From: Flavobacterium gawalongense
GTDB lineage: Bacteria > Bacteroidota > Bacteroidia > Flavobacteriales > Flavobacteriaceae
NCBI RefSeq assembly: GCF_007097265.1
Contig: NZ_VJZP01000001.1
Span: 62,001 to 126,000, forward strand
Direction: 5' to 3'
DNA: 64,000 bases
Of this stretch, positions 1-9,385 are shown in pieces (position 1 is the stretch's first letter; every line of letters starts with the position of its first letter). Under the pieces are notes generated by a model. The model worked only from the letters and a program-made list of their open reading frames with translations, had not been told where the DNA came from and did no database searches. Position numbers and translations under genes: made by a program.

Positions 1-523
1 TTGATTTACAAATATGAATTCCTCTATCGTTTATGATTTGGGTTTTATAGACTTTTTTACCCGAAGCTTTTATAATTTCAGCAACAGCATATCCTAAAAG
101 ATTATTACGGACGTGACCTAAATGCAAGGGTTTATTCGTGTTTGGTGAAGAATATTCCACCATGACTGCTTTATCTTCAGTCCCGAAGCTTCGGGATGGT
201 GTAACGAAACCAAATTTTGTATTGTCTCTGATTCCATTGAAGAAATCCAAATAATATTCGTCAGAAATAACAATGTTTAAAAATCCGGAAACTACATTAA
301 AACGACTCACTTCGGTTACATTTTCCACCAAATAGTTACCAATTTTGTTTCCTAATTCTACAGGATTACTTTTTATAACTTTTAATAATGGAAAAATCAC
401 CATGGTAATATCACCTTCAAATTCCTTCCGAGTGGTTTGAAATTCAACTTTGTCGATAGCAATGTCAAATAAAGCGAGAACCGCTTTTTCAATAGAAGGT
501 GTAAGAATTTGAGATAATGTCAT
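1..523 (-). CDS. argS: arginyl-tRNA synthetase, N-terminal part (gene runs off the left edge)
   Basis: Class I aminoacyl-tRNA synthetase that charges tRNA-Arg in the cytoplasm. About 174 N-terminal residues are visible. The translation begins MTLSQILTPSIEKAV, which fits the ArgRS Add-1 domain that binds the tRNA elbow. It then reaches the class-defining segment VEYSSPNTNKPLHLGH near residue 115-130, where HLGH is the HIGH signature of the ATP site. The ATG at 521-523 gives the expected N-terminus. Just before the signature, the residues PSRSFGTED are encoded by a 16-bp perfect palindrome at 181-196 that is also found between genes elsewhere in the window, so this looks like an in-frame repeat insertion. 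The reading frame stays open to the edge. Family assignment is secure. Confidence 0.95.
   Translation of the reverse strand, partial: MTLSQILTPSIEKAVLALFDIAIDKVEFQTTRKEFEGDITMVIFPLLKVIKSNPVELGNKIGNYLVENVTEVSRFNVVSGFLNIVISDEYYLDFFNGIRDNTKFGFVTPSRSFGTEDKAVMVEYSSPNTNKPLHLGHVRNNLLGYAVAEIIKASGKKVYKTQIINDRGIHICKS
181..196. repeat. 16-bp perfect palindrome TCCCGAAGCTTCGGGA inside argS
   Basis: Self-complementary 16-mer within the argS coding frame. The identical 16-mer occurs at 26353-26368 in an intergenic region, and degenerate relatives lie at 45025-45042 and around 49744-49762. It looks like a small dispersed palindromic element. Confidence 0.8.
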
Positions 524-731
524 TTTTTGTATTGATTTTAAGGGTGCAAAGATAGTTATAATGTCGCAATTAGGAAATTGGAAAATGAGATAATTTCCCA
601 CTAAAAACGAAGAAATTACTTTGAGAAAACAATAATTTGTCCATTTTTTTAAAAATTACTGTAACATTTCATTCGTCCTACAGTCTACTTATTGTGTTTA
701 TAAAGATTTCGATTACTACATATTTAGGTCA

Positions 732-865
732 TGAACGGACAATTTAATTGGAAAAGTCAAACAGCCTATGTAGGATTTAATTACCGTTTTGGATCGGGAA
801 AGAACAAGGTCGTCCAAGAAAAGAAAGAGAAAAAAAATGAAACCCAAAGTAGTGGAGGATTTTAA
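732..865 (+). pseudogene. C-terminal relic of an outer-membrane beta-barrel (TonB-dependent receptor-like) protein
   Basis: A 44-codon reading frame translates to a tail with AYVGFNYRFGSGKNK followed by a basic, Gln/Glu-rich end and GGF. As I recall, this is how many Flavobacterium outer-membrane beta-barrel receptors end: a last beta strand with Y-R-F-G, then a charged tail. Nothing upstream encodes the rest of the barrel, since only about 200 bases separate it from argS. It is therefore most likely the 3' stub of a deleted gene. A hairpin terminator follows directly. Whether the stub is translated is unknown. Confidence 0.6.
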
Positions 866-893
866 ATAGTTAGTTTTAATAATTTGTTGCCAA

Positions 894-926
894 AGAAGCC
901 CCGAAGTATGCCACTTCGGGGTTTCT
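894..926 (+). terminator. Rho-independent terminator after the receptor relic
   Basis: A 9-bp perfect stem (899-907 with 913-921, CCCCGAAGT/ACTTCGGGG) with a 5-nt loop is followed by TTTCTT. It probably ended the deleted receptor gene's transcript. Confidence 0.75.
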
Positions 927-1087
927 TGTATAGTTATATGAAATAATATCAGACCATTAGCTTTAATTTGATAATGGAAATAAGTGATTTTCCGGCCTGT
1001 TTTTCATTAATTTTTTTTGGAACCAAACTTGAAATTATTAATATTATTCGTTTTATTGATAAAAAATTCTTTAATTTGATTGCTTTA

Positions 1088-1095
1088 TATTTTTG
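1088..1095 (+). promoter_or_regulatory. Bacteroidota -7 promoter box TATTTTTG
   Basis: Matches the TAnnTTTG consensus 18 bases before the ATG at 1114. No good -33 TTG lies at the usual distance, so this is a half-site match. It overlaps a TTG at 1093, which argues against translation starting there. Confidence 0.4.
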
Positions 1096-1113
1096 CCCCA
1101 AATATATTTCTTT

Positions 1114-4100
1114 ATGAAAAAAAGCCTACTTATAATAATTTCACTCTTTTGGACAGGGTGTTTTTCGCAGGCAATTACCGTAGATACAAATACTTATACT
1201 GTTCCGAAATTAGTAACTGATGTTTTGGTAAACAAATCCTGTGTTCCGGTAAATAACATTACTTGGAGAACTGGAACAAATTTTGGTTCTACAAACGGAA
1301 TTGGACATTTCGACAATACAAATCCAGCTTTTCCATTGTCAAGTGGCGTTATTCTGAGCACCGGAAATGCGGCCAATGCATCTGGACCAAACACAAGCCT
1401 ACTCAACGATGGAAATGCCTCTTGGACTGGCGATGCCGATTTAGAAGCCACACTTTTAGCCGCTGGAATCACAATGAACTCAACAAACGCAACGGTTTTA
1501 GAATTTGACTTTGTGCCTTTTTCTCCAAACTTTAATTTTCAATTTTTATTTGCTTCTGAAGAATACGGCAATTTTCAATGTCAATTTTCTGATGCTTTTG
1601 CTTTCTTGCTAACCAATACATCTACTGGAGTTACAACAAATCTTGCCGTTGTACCCAATACCACGATTCCAATTTCGGTAGTCACCATTCGGAATTCATT
1701 GTATAACTCGTCTTGCTCATCAGAAAACCCAACCTATTTTGGAGCATTCAATGGCGGTTCTAATGCTCTTGGTTCAGCCACAAACTTTAATGGTCAAACC
1801 GTTATGATGAATGCCACATCAACAACTTTAGTTCCAAACACACCTTACCACATAAAACTTGTAATTGCCGACAGGCAAGACAATCAAGCCGATTCTGCCA
1901 TATTTTTGGGGGCAAATAGTTTCAATGTGGGCCAAGATGTTTTGGGTCCAGATTTGACAATAGCGAGCAATACTGCAATTTGCAATGACGGTACACACAC
2001 GCTTACTTCGGGCTTAAATTCTGCTGTTTATTCTTTTGAATGGACATTTAACGGAAACCTAATTGGAGGAGATACACCTAATCTAACCGTGAACCAAGCT
2101 GGAATTTACGGACTTACTTACACCATTATTTCAACGGATTGCCCTGTAACCACTGATTTTATAAACGTTGAATTCTATAACGCGATAACAACTCCTGATC
2201 CTGTAAATTTATATCAATGTAATGCTGCTGGACAAACTAGTTTTACTTTCGACTTGTCTTTTAACACCTCAATTGTAAATGTTGCCGGAACGCAAATAAG
2301 TTATCACGCAACATTGGCGGATGCAACTACAAACAGTGCTCCTTTACCGAATAATTATACAATCGCCACTGCCAATTTACCTGCCCCAATTTGGATAAGA
2401 ATTTTGGACACAGCGACAAATTGTGTCCTTACAAAGTCATTTCAATTGGAACTTACGCCTCCTCCAGTTGCCAATAAACCTGGAGACATAACTTTATGCG
2501 AAACTACACTAGATTCAAATACTGCCGCTTTTGATATTTCTCCCCAAACAAGCGCGGTTTTAGGAGGACAATCGCCAACAATATATAATGTTACTTATCA
2601 TATTAATGCTGCAGATGCAAATACAGGAATAAATCCCATAGATCCTTCTATTATTTATACTTCAGGGAATGCAACGTTATTTGTGAGAATTCAAACCAAG
2701 ACTGACTTTACTTGTTTCAATACTACAAGTTTTAGCCTGATTGTTGTACCAAGACCTACTTTAGATCTTATTCCTGACCAGTTTGTTTGCACTGGTTATG
2801 TCTTGCCTGTGCTCGTTAACCCTGGGAATTATTATTCAGGAACAAATAAAGGCTTACCAATGCTAAATGCTGGAGATGTAATTAATACGGATAAAACAAT
2901 ATTTATCTATAACGAAACTGGAGGAACGCCGAGTTGTTCTAACGAGAGGAATTTTCATGTAGAAATTGTCATACCTATTGATATAAAACCGGCTGATATA
3001 AATGCTTGTGATATATATCTATTACCAACATTAGGTTTTGGAACGCGTTATTTTACATTACCTGGCGGCCCAACTGGTGGTGGAACAGAACTTTTTGCTG
3101 GAGCCTCAATAACAACTCCTGGAATAACCACAATTTATACTTATTTTGTTTCAACAGATATTACTCCTTGTGAACTTCAGAGTAAATTTGACATTACCAT
3201 AAACGTTACGCCAACAATAGCCCCTATTTCTAATGCTTTTGATTGTTTATCCTATACTCTGCCTCCATTAGCCGTTGGAAATTATTATACTTACGATGCT
3301 GTAACAGGAATATACACACCCGCAAGTTCGCCAATAACTACGACAACAACGCTTTATGTTTTTGCAACAAATAATACTTGCAGAACTCCAGATACTATCT
3401 TTACAGTCTATATTGACACGTTGGGTTTGGTTGACGTAACCCAATGCCAACCTTATAATTTGCCTTTGGCACCTGTTGGAGAATACCGTGATGCCCCAAG
3501 TGGTGGCGGAAACATAATTCCTCCAGGAGTTATTGCGCAAACCAAAAAAGTATATATTTATGTTCCGGGAGCAGGAACGCCAAATTGTACTGATGATGAT
3601 TTTTTTACAATTACCATAAATGCTCCGTTTCTGACTACTCCTTCGAATGTAACAGTGTGCGCCAGTTATTTATTGCCAGTTCAAGTTGACGGCGGCGATT
3701 ATTACATACTGTCTGGAGGCCCAACTGTTCCTGGAAACATAAAATTAATTCCAAATGTCGATGCAATAACTACAACGACAACCGTATATATTTACAAACA
3801 ATCTGCAACAGTTGCTGGTTGTTTTAATGAAAAACCTTGACTAATTACCATAAATCAAAAACCAATAATAGATTCCAGAGCGGATGTAGAACAGTGTAAT
3901 TCTTATGTTTTAAGTCCCTTGATAAACGGAAGCTATTTTGATGATCCAAATGGTGTAAACCCTTTACCAACGGGAACTATTATTAGCAAAAGCAATAGAA
4001 TATATATTTATGCGGCACATCCGAATGACCCTTCTTGCTATAGTGAAAATTTTTTCGATATTGCTATAAATGGTGTTGAAGCAGATCCAATTCCTGCACA

Positions 4101-5376
4101 ATTATCGTATTGCAACAGTTTTACTTTTCCTGCATTGCCTTCTACTAATAATTTTTATTATGACGCTCCCGGAGGTCCTTTGGGCGGTGGAAATAGAATA
4201 CCATTTGGCACAACGGTAACGCCTGCAACCGTTCTGCCAACCTACTATATTTATTATGAAACTGGAGATCGATTGAATTGTAGCGACGAAAATCCGTTTA
4301 GTATTACCATTGCTCCCAGACCTGTTGCTAATCCTGTTAGCCCTTTGGAAACCTGTGATTTATTTGGCACAAACGACGGTATCTTTGAATTTGACTTAAC
4401 CACTTTAGCCATCAGAAATCAAGTCTTAAACGGGCAATCACCTGACGCCAACTTTACTTTAACTTTCTTTACTTCTTTGGCTGCGGCCAATGACATAAAT
4501 GCGATTCCAATTGCAAATCCTGCGACTTACCAAAACGACAATCCGTTTACCGACAGCGTTTGGATTAGGGTTTCAAACAATACGATACCGAATCCTTGTT
4601 TTGCCGTTGTCGAATTAAAATTGATTGTGAATCCGTTACCCAATATTCAATTAAACCCAGAATATATTATCTGTGAAGATTATGAAACGGGAACTTTATT
4701 GAATCCAGCTACTCTAAATACAGGGTTGACAGCATCCAATTATATATTTGAGTGGACTCTTGACGGAAATCCGTTTGGTGGAAACACGGCATCAATTACA
4801 ACCAGTCAAATTGGAGATTACACCGTAAAAGTAACCAACACAAATACAAATTGCATAAATACAGTCCCTGCAAAAGTCTCTAAATATGCACCCTATCTTG
4901 AAATCACATACAGCGATGCATTTGAAAATCCATCTTTTATTTCTGTAAATGTATTGGGCGCAGGTTCTGGAAATTATGAATACCAGATTGATGATTCACT
5001 TTTCCAAGACAGCAATACCTTTAATAATGTTTCACCGGGAGAACATATTATTTCGGTTAGAGACAAAAACGGACACTGTAATCCTGCTCCAATTAACGCA
5101 GTGCTCATAAATTATCCTAAATATTTCACACCAAATGGTGATGGATTCCACGATACTTGGAACATCAAACATTTGATATTTACAAATCCAAATGCGCCAA
5201 TATTCATTTTTGACCGATACGGAAAACTAATCAAACAAATAACACCTTCAACTGATGGCTGGAACGGAATGTTTAACGGACAACAATTGCCGTCTACCGA
5301 TTATTGGTTTACGGTTGATTATTCTGAAAAAGGAATCTCAAAAATATTTAAATCCCACTTTTCTTTGAAGAGATAA
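1114..5376 (+). pseudogene. T9SS-secreted choice-of-anchor L / type B sorting-domain protein, split by an in-frame TGA
   Basis: Large cell-surface or secreted protein exported by Sec and then T9SS. The ATG at 1114 gives signal peptide MKKSLLIIISLFWTGCFSQA. Residues of about 30-280 resemble the choice-of-anchor L domain (FLFASEEYGNFQCQFSDAFA). Several cysteine-bearing modules of about 90 residues follow, with recurring Y-LP, GG, YIY and C---F-I-I patterns. The C-terminus (YFTPNGDGFHDTW onward) is a CHU_C, type B sorting domain. The frame is broken once, by TGA at 3838-3840. The same frame stays open from 3841 to 5376 and keeps the repeat pattern (residues LITI where other modules have F-x-I-T-I). 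The upstream piece alone would lack the sorting signal. This is either a point-mutated pseudogene or a sequencing error. Confidence 0.85.
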
Positions 5377-5473
5377 TAAAATAATTTTAGATTTTAGAAG
5401 AGTAAAACTACTTAAAATCTACAATTTTTTATTTATCAAAACAAATCTGAAATCTGAAATCTAAATTTTTAAT

Positions 5474-6481
5474 TTACCATTTTATAATAGCACTTCCCCA
5501 AGTGAATCCACTGCCAAAAGCAGCCAAAATTACTGTATCTCCTGATTTTATTTTCCCCTGTTCCCATGCTTCGGTCAAAGCAATCGGAATAGAAGCGGCA
5601 GTTGTATTACCGTATTTTTGAATATTATTGTACACTTGGTCATCCGTCAAACCGAATTTCTTTTGAATAAATTGAGAAATTCTCAAATTCGCCTGATGCG
5701 GGATCAACATATCGATATCCGAAACCTGCAAATTATTGGTTTGCAAAGCTTCATTTATTACTTCTGAAAAACGAACCACCGCATTTTTAAACACGAATTG
5801 TCCATTCATATAAGGAAAATAACTCTCGTCATCCGGATCATTATCAGCCAAGATATCAGTAACCCAACGCCCTCCCATTCCCGGTGCTTTCACGATTAAT
5901 TCGGCTGCATGTTGCCCTTCGGAATGTAAGTGTGTAGACAAAATTCCTTTGGTCAAATCTTCTTCTCTGCTCAAAACTACTGCTCCTGCTCCATCACCAA
6001 AAATCACTGAAACACCCCTACCTCGTGTCGTCATATCCAATCCTGTCGATTGTACCTCAGAACCAATCACCAAAACATTTTTATACATTCCCGTTTTGAT
6101 GTATTGATCGGCAACTGACAAAGCATAAATAAATCCCGAACATTGATTTCTGACATCCAATGCGCCTACTGTTCTTAAACCTAAATCACGTTGTACCAAA
6201 ACTCCCGGACCTGGAAAATAGTAATCGGGACTTAAGGTGGCAAAAACTATAAAATCAATAGCTGATTTAGCAACACCGGAACGCTCGATCGCAATTTCAG
6301 CCGCTTTTACTCCCATCGTAGTTGTAGTATCTTCACCTCGAATAATATGTCTTCTTTCCTGAATACCCGTACGCTCCTGAATCCACTCATCATTCGTGTC
6401 TATAATTTTCGCCAAATCGTCATTGGTAACACTATTGGAAGGGACATAAAATCCTAATCCTGCTATTTTTGAATGATACAT
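5474..6481 (-). CDS. fabH: 3-oxoacyl-ACP synthase III family protein (FabH-like)
   Basis: Thiolase-fold enzyme of 335 residues that condenses an acyl-CoA with malonyl-ACP to start fatty-acid synthesis. The catalytic triad is recognisable: Cys in QCSGF near residue 113, His in IPHQANLRI, and Asn in YGNTTAAS. The C-terminal GSGFTWGSAIIKW is typical. The motif reads QCSGF rather than the usual ACSGF. I recall that variant in a Bacteroidota FabH paralogue, so a specialised starter-unit role instead of the housekeeping one is possible. It is a monocistronic minus-strand gene with no terminator that I can recognise downstream. Confidence 0.9.
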   Translation of the reverse strand: MYHSKIAGLGFYVPSNSVTNDDLAKIIDTNDEWIQERTGIQERRHIIRGEDTTTTMGVKAAEIAIERSGVAKSAIDFIVFATLSPDYYFPGPGVLVQRDLGLRTVGALDVRNQCSGFIYALSVADQYIKTGMYKNVLVIGSEVQSTGLDMTTRGRGVSVIFGDGAGAVVLSREEDLTKGILSTHLHSEGQHAAELIVKAPGMGGRWVTDILADNDPDDESYFPYMNGQFVFKNAVVRFSEVINEALQTNNLQVSDIDMLIPHQANLRISQFIQKKFGLTDDQVYNNIQKYGNTTAASIPIALTEAWEQGKIKSGDTVILAAFGSGFTWGSAIIKW

Positions 6482-6933
6482 AGTTTTGTTATTTTGTTAA
6501 AATCAAGAACACATATTTAACGATACGCTAAATATTAGGCCCCAAATTACTGCTTTTTTAGTAATATGCAATATATTTTCAAGAGCTATTTACTTCGTCA
6601 GTTCGCTTCGCTCGTGTCCTGCTATATGCTATATCTTTTATTCTCGTAAAAAAACGATAATAAAAGGATGCCGCTTCCATCCTACCGTCTGGACACATCT
6701 CAAAATAGAACACAGATAACACGGATCGAACAAATTAACACAGATTTAAATTTGTTCTTTTCTATTCTAATTAAAAAAGTCGTGTCCCGAAATGTCATAA
6801 TCATGTTGGCTTTTTCATGTTATAATCAAAAAAACCTGTGACAATCCGTCTAATCTGTCAAATCTGTGTTCTATTCTAATGTATAAAAATTTGTGTCCAC
6901 ACGGTAGGCTTCCATCAGGGCTAAGGCATCCTA
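6482..6933. other. 452-bp intergenic region holding a MITE-like nested inverted repeat
   Basis: No coding sequence is seen. The left part (about 6595-6655) has a TTCGCTTCGCTCGTGTCCT segment resembling 31235-31262. The right part is the nested inverted repeat listed separately. Confidence 0.7.
6665..6932. mobile_element. MITE-like nested inverted repeat (268 bp, non-coding)
   Basis: Three nested pairs of complementary arms are visible: AGGATGCC (6665-6672) with GGCATCCT (6925-6932); a 16-bp arm (6681-6696 with 6893-6908, one mismatch); and a 14-bp arm AATAGAACACAGAT (6704-6717 with 6862-6875). The centre holds further ACACAGAT/ATCTGTGT copies. There is no ORF and no obvious target-site duplication. 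It abuts the stop codon of the ABC gene. It is a non-autonomous element or a composite of REP-like repeats. Confidence 0.55.
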
Positions 6934-7917
6934 TTAAAAAGACATATTTATTTTTCGAATCTGTCTATCAGCTAACATCAATGTCACTTCCTGATTCAAT
7001 TCTAATTCCGAATCGTGTTCAAAGAAAATCGCCCTTTTTTCAAAAGCAGCTTTAATCAAATAATGGCTTCCTTTAAAATAGCATTGTTTCACAACTACTT
7101 GTATCATTCCGTTGTCAACTACTTTCAATTGGTGTGGATACAATAAAAGGGTTTCCTCATCATCTCCTTCAAGTTCAATTAATTGAGATAATTTTAATTC
7201 ATTTACTTCCCCAAAAAGAGAGGCAATGTATTTATTCACAGGGTTTTCATACAACTCTTTTGAGTTCCCTTTTGCAACCACTTTTCCATTCTGAATCACA
7301 ATCGTTTCATCAGAAAAAGACAAAGCATCGGCGCTGTCATGTGTAGCAATAATACAGGTAACCCCTTTTTGTTTTAAGTAACGGAATAAATTTCTACGCA
7401 GGGAATTTTTCCTAAACGAATCAATTTGGCTAAACGGTTCGTCCAGCAAAATGATTTCTGGTTCTAATGCCAAAACTCTGGCCAAAGCCACCCTTTGTTG
7501 CTGACCACCACTTAAATATTTGGCTTTTACTTTTGCAAATTCCGTCATTTCGACCATTTCCAAAAGCTCCTGAACTCGAGCCTTTTTTTTATCCTTATAA
7601 ATATTAGACAAAAACTTCCCTACATTTTCTTCGACAGTTATGTAAGGCATCAAATCAAAATCCTGAGCTAGATATTTAATATAATCTTCCCCAGGAATAA
7701 GGTTGTGTTTCGGTCCTAAAATGGGTTTCTCATTATGCGTTATTTCTCCCTCATCCAAATCATATAAGCCGTATATCAGTTTAAGTAAGGTACTTTTACC
7801 ACAACCACTTTCACCAATAATAGCGGTATTTTGGCCTCTGGCAATAGTAAAACTAACATCTTCAATGACCGGTTTATCAATGTAAGTGAAGAATATATTT
7901 TTTATCTCGAGCATCAT
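6934..7917 (-). CDS. ABC transporter ATP-binding protein (PotA/FbpC-like)
   Basis: Cytoplasmic ATPase subunit of 327 residues. Walker A GESGCGKST lies near residue 37-45, the signature is LSGGQQQR, Walker B is IILLDEP, and the switch His follows in IATHDSADAL. About 100 residues after the ATPase core form a beta-rich, TOBE-like extension, as in polyamine, iron or sulfate importer ATPases. No permease or binding protein is adjacent, so the substrate is unknown and the partner genes must lie elsewhere. The start is ambiguous between two consecutive ATG codons (7915-7917 and 7912-7914). A TAAATTTG -7 box lies just upstream. Confidence 0.85.
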   Translation of the reverse strand: MMLEIKNIFFTYIDKPVIEDVSFTIARGQNTAIIGESGCGKSTLLKLIYGLYDLDEGEITHNEKPILGPKHNLIPGEDYIKYLAQDFDLMPYITVEENVGKFLSNIYKDKKKARVQELLEMVEMTEFAKVKAKYLSGGQQQRVALARVLALEPEIILLDEPFSQIDSFRKNSLRRNLFRYLKQKGVTCIIATHDSADALSFSDETIVIQNGKVVAKGNSKELYENPVNKYIASLFGEVNELKLSQLIELEGDDEETLLLYPHQLKVVDNGMIQVVVKQCYFKGSHYLIKAAFEKRAIFFEHDSELELNQEVTLMLADRQIRKINMSF

Positions 7918-7932
7918 CTGTATTTAAGAGTG

Positions 7933-7940
7933 CAAATTTA
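7933..7940 (-). promoter_or_regulatory. -7 box TAAATTTG upstream of the ABC ATPase gene
   Basis: On the minus strand this reads TAAATTTG, a perfect TAnnTTTG, 15 bases before the first ATG. That implies a very short 5' leader. No -33 TTG lies at 18-20 nt. Confidence 0.45.
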
Positions 7941-7965
7941 CAATGTTTAATTCAAATTCGGATAC

Positions 7966-7998
7966 AAAAAAAGGCTGTTTCGTGAAGAAACAGCCTTT
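7966..7998 (-). terminator. Strong terminator after the OmpA-family gene
   Basis: A 12-bp perfect stem (7970-7981 with 7987-7998) and a GTGAA loop. On the minus strand it is followed by a T run (the A tract before 7970). It closes the lipocalin-OmpA operon. Confidence 0.9.
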
Positions 7999-8017
7999 GT
8001 TTATAGTATTGTGATGC

Positions 8018-8713
8018 TTAGTTTTTTACTTCAGCTTCCGCATCTTTAATCATTTTTTCATTTGCAGTAATAGCAAATTCAACACGACGATTTTGGCTTC
8101 TGCCATCAACTGTTTCATTTGAAGCAATTGGATCAGCAATTCCTAAACCCGTTACTTGAAATCTACTGGAAGATACCCCTTTGCTAGTTAAATAATTTCT
8201 AACGGATACCGCTCTTTCTCCTGAAAGTTTCAAATTATATTCTGGCGTACCAGTACTATCTGTATATCCGTAAATAGTAATATTCGTATCAGGATATTCT
8301 TTAAAAACAGGAACCAATTTGTCTAAATTAGCTTTAGCCGTTGAAGTCAAAGAAGATTTATTAGTATTAAAACGCACTGCATTTTCATTCAAAACTAATT
8401 TAATTCCTTCTCCTACACGAACCACTTCAGCTCCTGGAAGTGCAGCATCAATTTCTCTTGCTTGCTTATCCATTTTGTTACCAATAACTCCACCGGCAAC
8501 TCCACCAACAACTCCGCCTAAAACAGCACCTAATGCGCCTTTTCCACCTTTTCCAAGGTTATTCCCCAGAATTCCGCCTATTACGGCACCACCAGCAGCT
8601 CCAATTGCGGCTCCTCTTTGTGTTTTATTGGTATTTTTTAATGCTTCACAACTTGTAAACATGGAACCTATAATCATTAGTGTTGCTATTGCAACTATTG
8701 AAATCTTTTTCAT
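8018..8713 (-). CDS. OmpA-family lipoprotein with glycine-zipper segment
   Basis: Outer-membrane-associated protein of 231 residues that probably tethers the membrane to peptidoglycan. The N-terminal signal ends at a lipobox-like FTSC near residue 22. Residues of about 33-83 are a Gly/Ala-rich glycine zipper (repeats such as GAAIGAAGGAVIGG) that may insert in or pack against the membrane. The C-terminal half is an OmpA domain with the peptidoglycan-binding motif YTDSTGTPEYNLKLSGERA and a terminal NRRVEF. Architecture matches YiaD-type proteins. It lies 15 bases behind the lipocalin-like gene in one operon and ends at a strong terminator. Confidence 0.9.
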   Translation of the reverse strand: MKKISIVAIATLMIIGSMFTSCEALKNTNKTQRGAAIGAAGGAVIGGILGNNLGKGGKGALGAVLGGVVGGVAGGVIGNKMDKQAREIDAALPGAEVVRVGEGIKLVLNENAVRFNTNKSSLTSTAKANLDKLVPVFKEYPDTNITIYGYTDSTGTPEYNLKLSGERAVSVRNYLTSKGVSSSRFQVTGLGIADPIASNETVDGRSQNRRVEFAITANEKMIKDAEAEVKN

Positions 8714-8728
8714 ATCTATATCTATTTT

Positions 8729-9208
8729 TTATTTGTTAACTTTATTAAATTGGTAAACAACATCGGTCATTTTTCCACCTACATCAATTTTATCAATCAA
8801 TTGAAAAGAAGCCTCTGTTTGGTTTGCAACCATAAGGATGTAACCTTCTCTAACTTTTCTGGCTTTTTCTCCAGCATAAAGAACTTTTAGGATAAACTGA
8901 CCATCTTTATTCACAAACCAAGTAATTGGTGAGTTAAATGCTGTACAACTTGCTCTTGTCAAAGCCATATTTCCTTTGTTATTGTTTGAAACAAATTTCC
9001 ATGTACTTCCAACAAAACATTCTGAATCAGCAATTTGAAAAGAATTCACTTTAATATATTGTGAACCGGGATAAGTCACGGAACTTATTTCCCAGTTTCC
9101 TTTCATTGCAACTTGGGCTTTTCTATCTGTATTTGTACTTGTTACTGATGTTGACTTACAGGCAAACATCGAAACAGCTAATATGCATAATAAAATAACT
9201 TTTTTCAT
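8729..9208 (-). CDS. lipocalin-like lipoprotein
   Basis: Predicted lipoprotein of 159 residues. The signal peptide MKKVILLCILAVSMFAC ends at lipobox Cys17. The mature part has an N-terminal KGNWEISSVTYP that fits the lipocalin strand-A G-x-W motif, followed by alternating beta-strand patterns, consistent with a small ligand-binding barrel. The ligand is unknown. It is first in an operon with the OmpA-family gene, a pairing I recall from other Flavobacterium genomes. A perfect TATCTTTG -7 box lies about 30 bases upstream. Confidence 0.8.
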   Translation of the reverse strand: MKKVILLCILAVSMFACKSTSVTSTNTDRKAQVAMKGNWEISSVTYPGSQYIKVNSFQIADSECFVGSTWKFVSNNNKGNMALTRASCTAFNSPITWFVNKDGQFILKVLYAGEKARKVREGYILMVANQTEASFQLIDKIDVGGKMTDVVYQFNKVNK

Positions 9209-9238
9209 TTTTTAAAATTTAATGAATTAATACTTACA

Positions 9239-9246
9239 CAAAGATA
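9239..9246 (-). promoter_or_regulatory. -7 box TATCTTTG for the lipocalin-OmpA operon
   Basis: Perfect TAnnTTTG on the minus strand, 30 bases upstream of the ATG at 9206-9208. The -33 position has only T-rich sequence with TTG copies closer than usual. Confidence 0.5.
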
Positions 9247-9385
9247 CAAAGCAAACAAAACAAATTTGTTTCAGAATTAAATTATTTTATATCATAATTA
9301 ACACTTCCGACAATTTGTCACTTTAACCTAAATTGGTATCTTATTTGAGTAAATAGTTCCAAATTCAAACTTAAAAATTCAAAAT

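Noticed and set aside
3838..3840. TGA as a recoded selenocysteine codon
   Set aside because: The protein is a repetitive exported adhesin-like protein with no redox motif at this site, and I see no SECIS-like hairpin immediately downstream.
6665..6932. Insertion sequence with transposase
   Set aside because: No ORF or transposase motif exists inside the inverted repeats; at most a non-autonomous element.
8319..8756. 145-residue plus-strand ORF rich in Pro and Ala
   Set aside because: It is the antisense of the glycine-zipper OmpA-family gene; the Pro/Ala bias is the complement of Gly/Ala codons.
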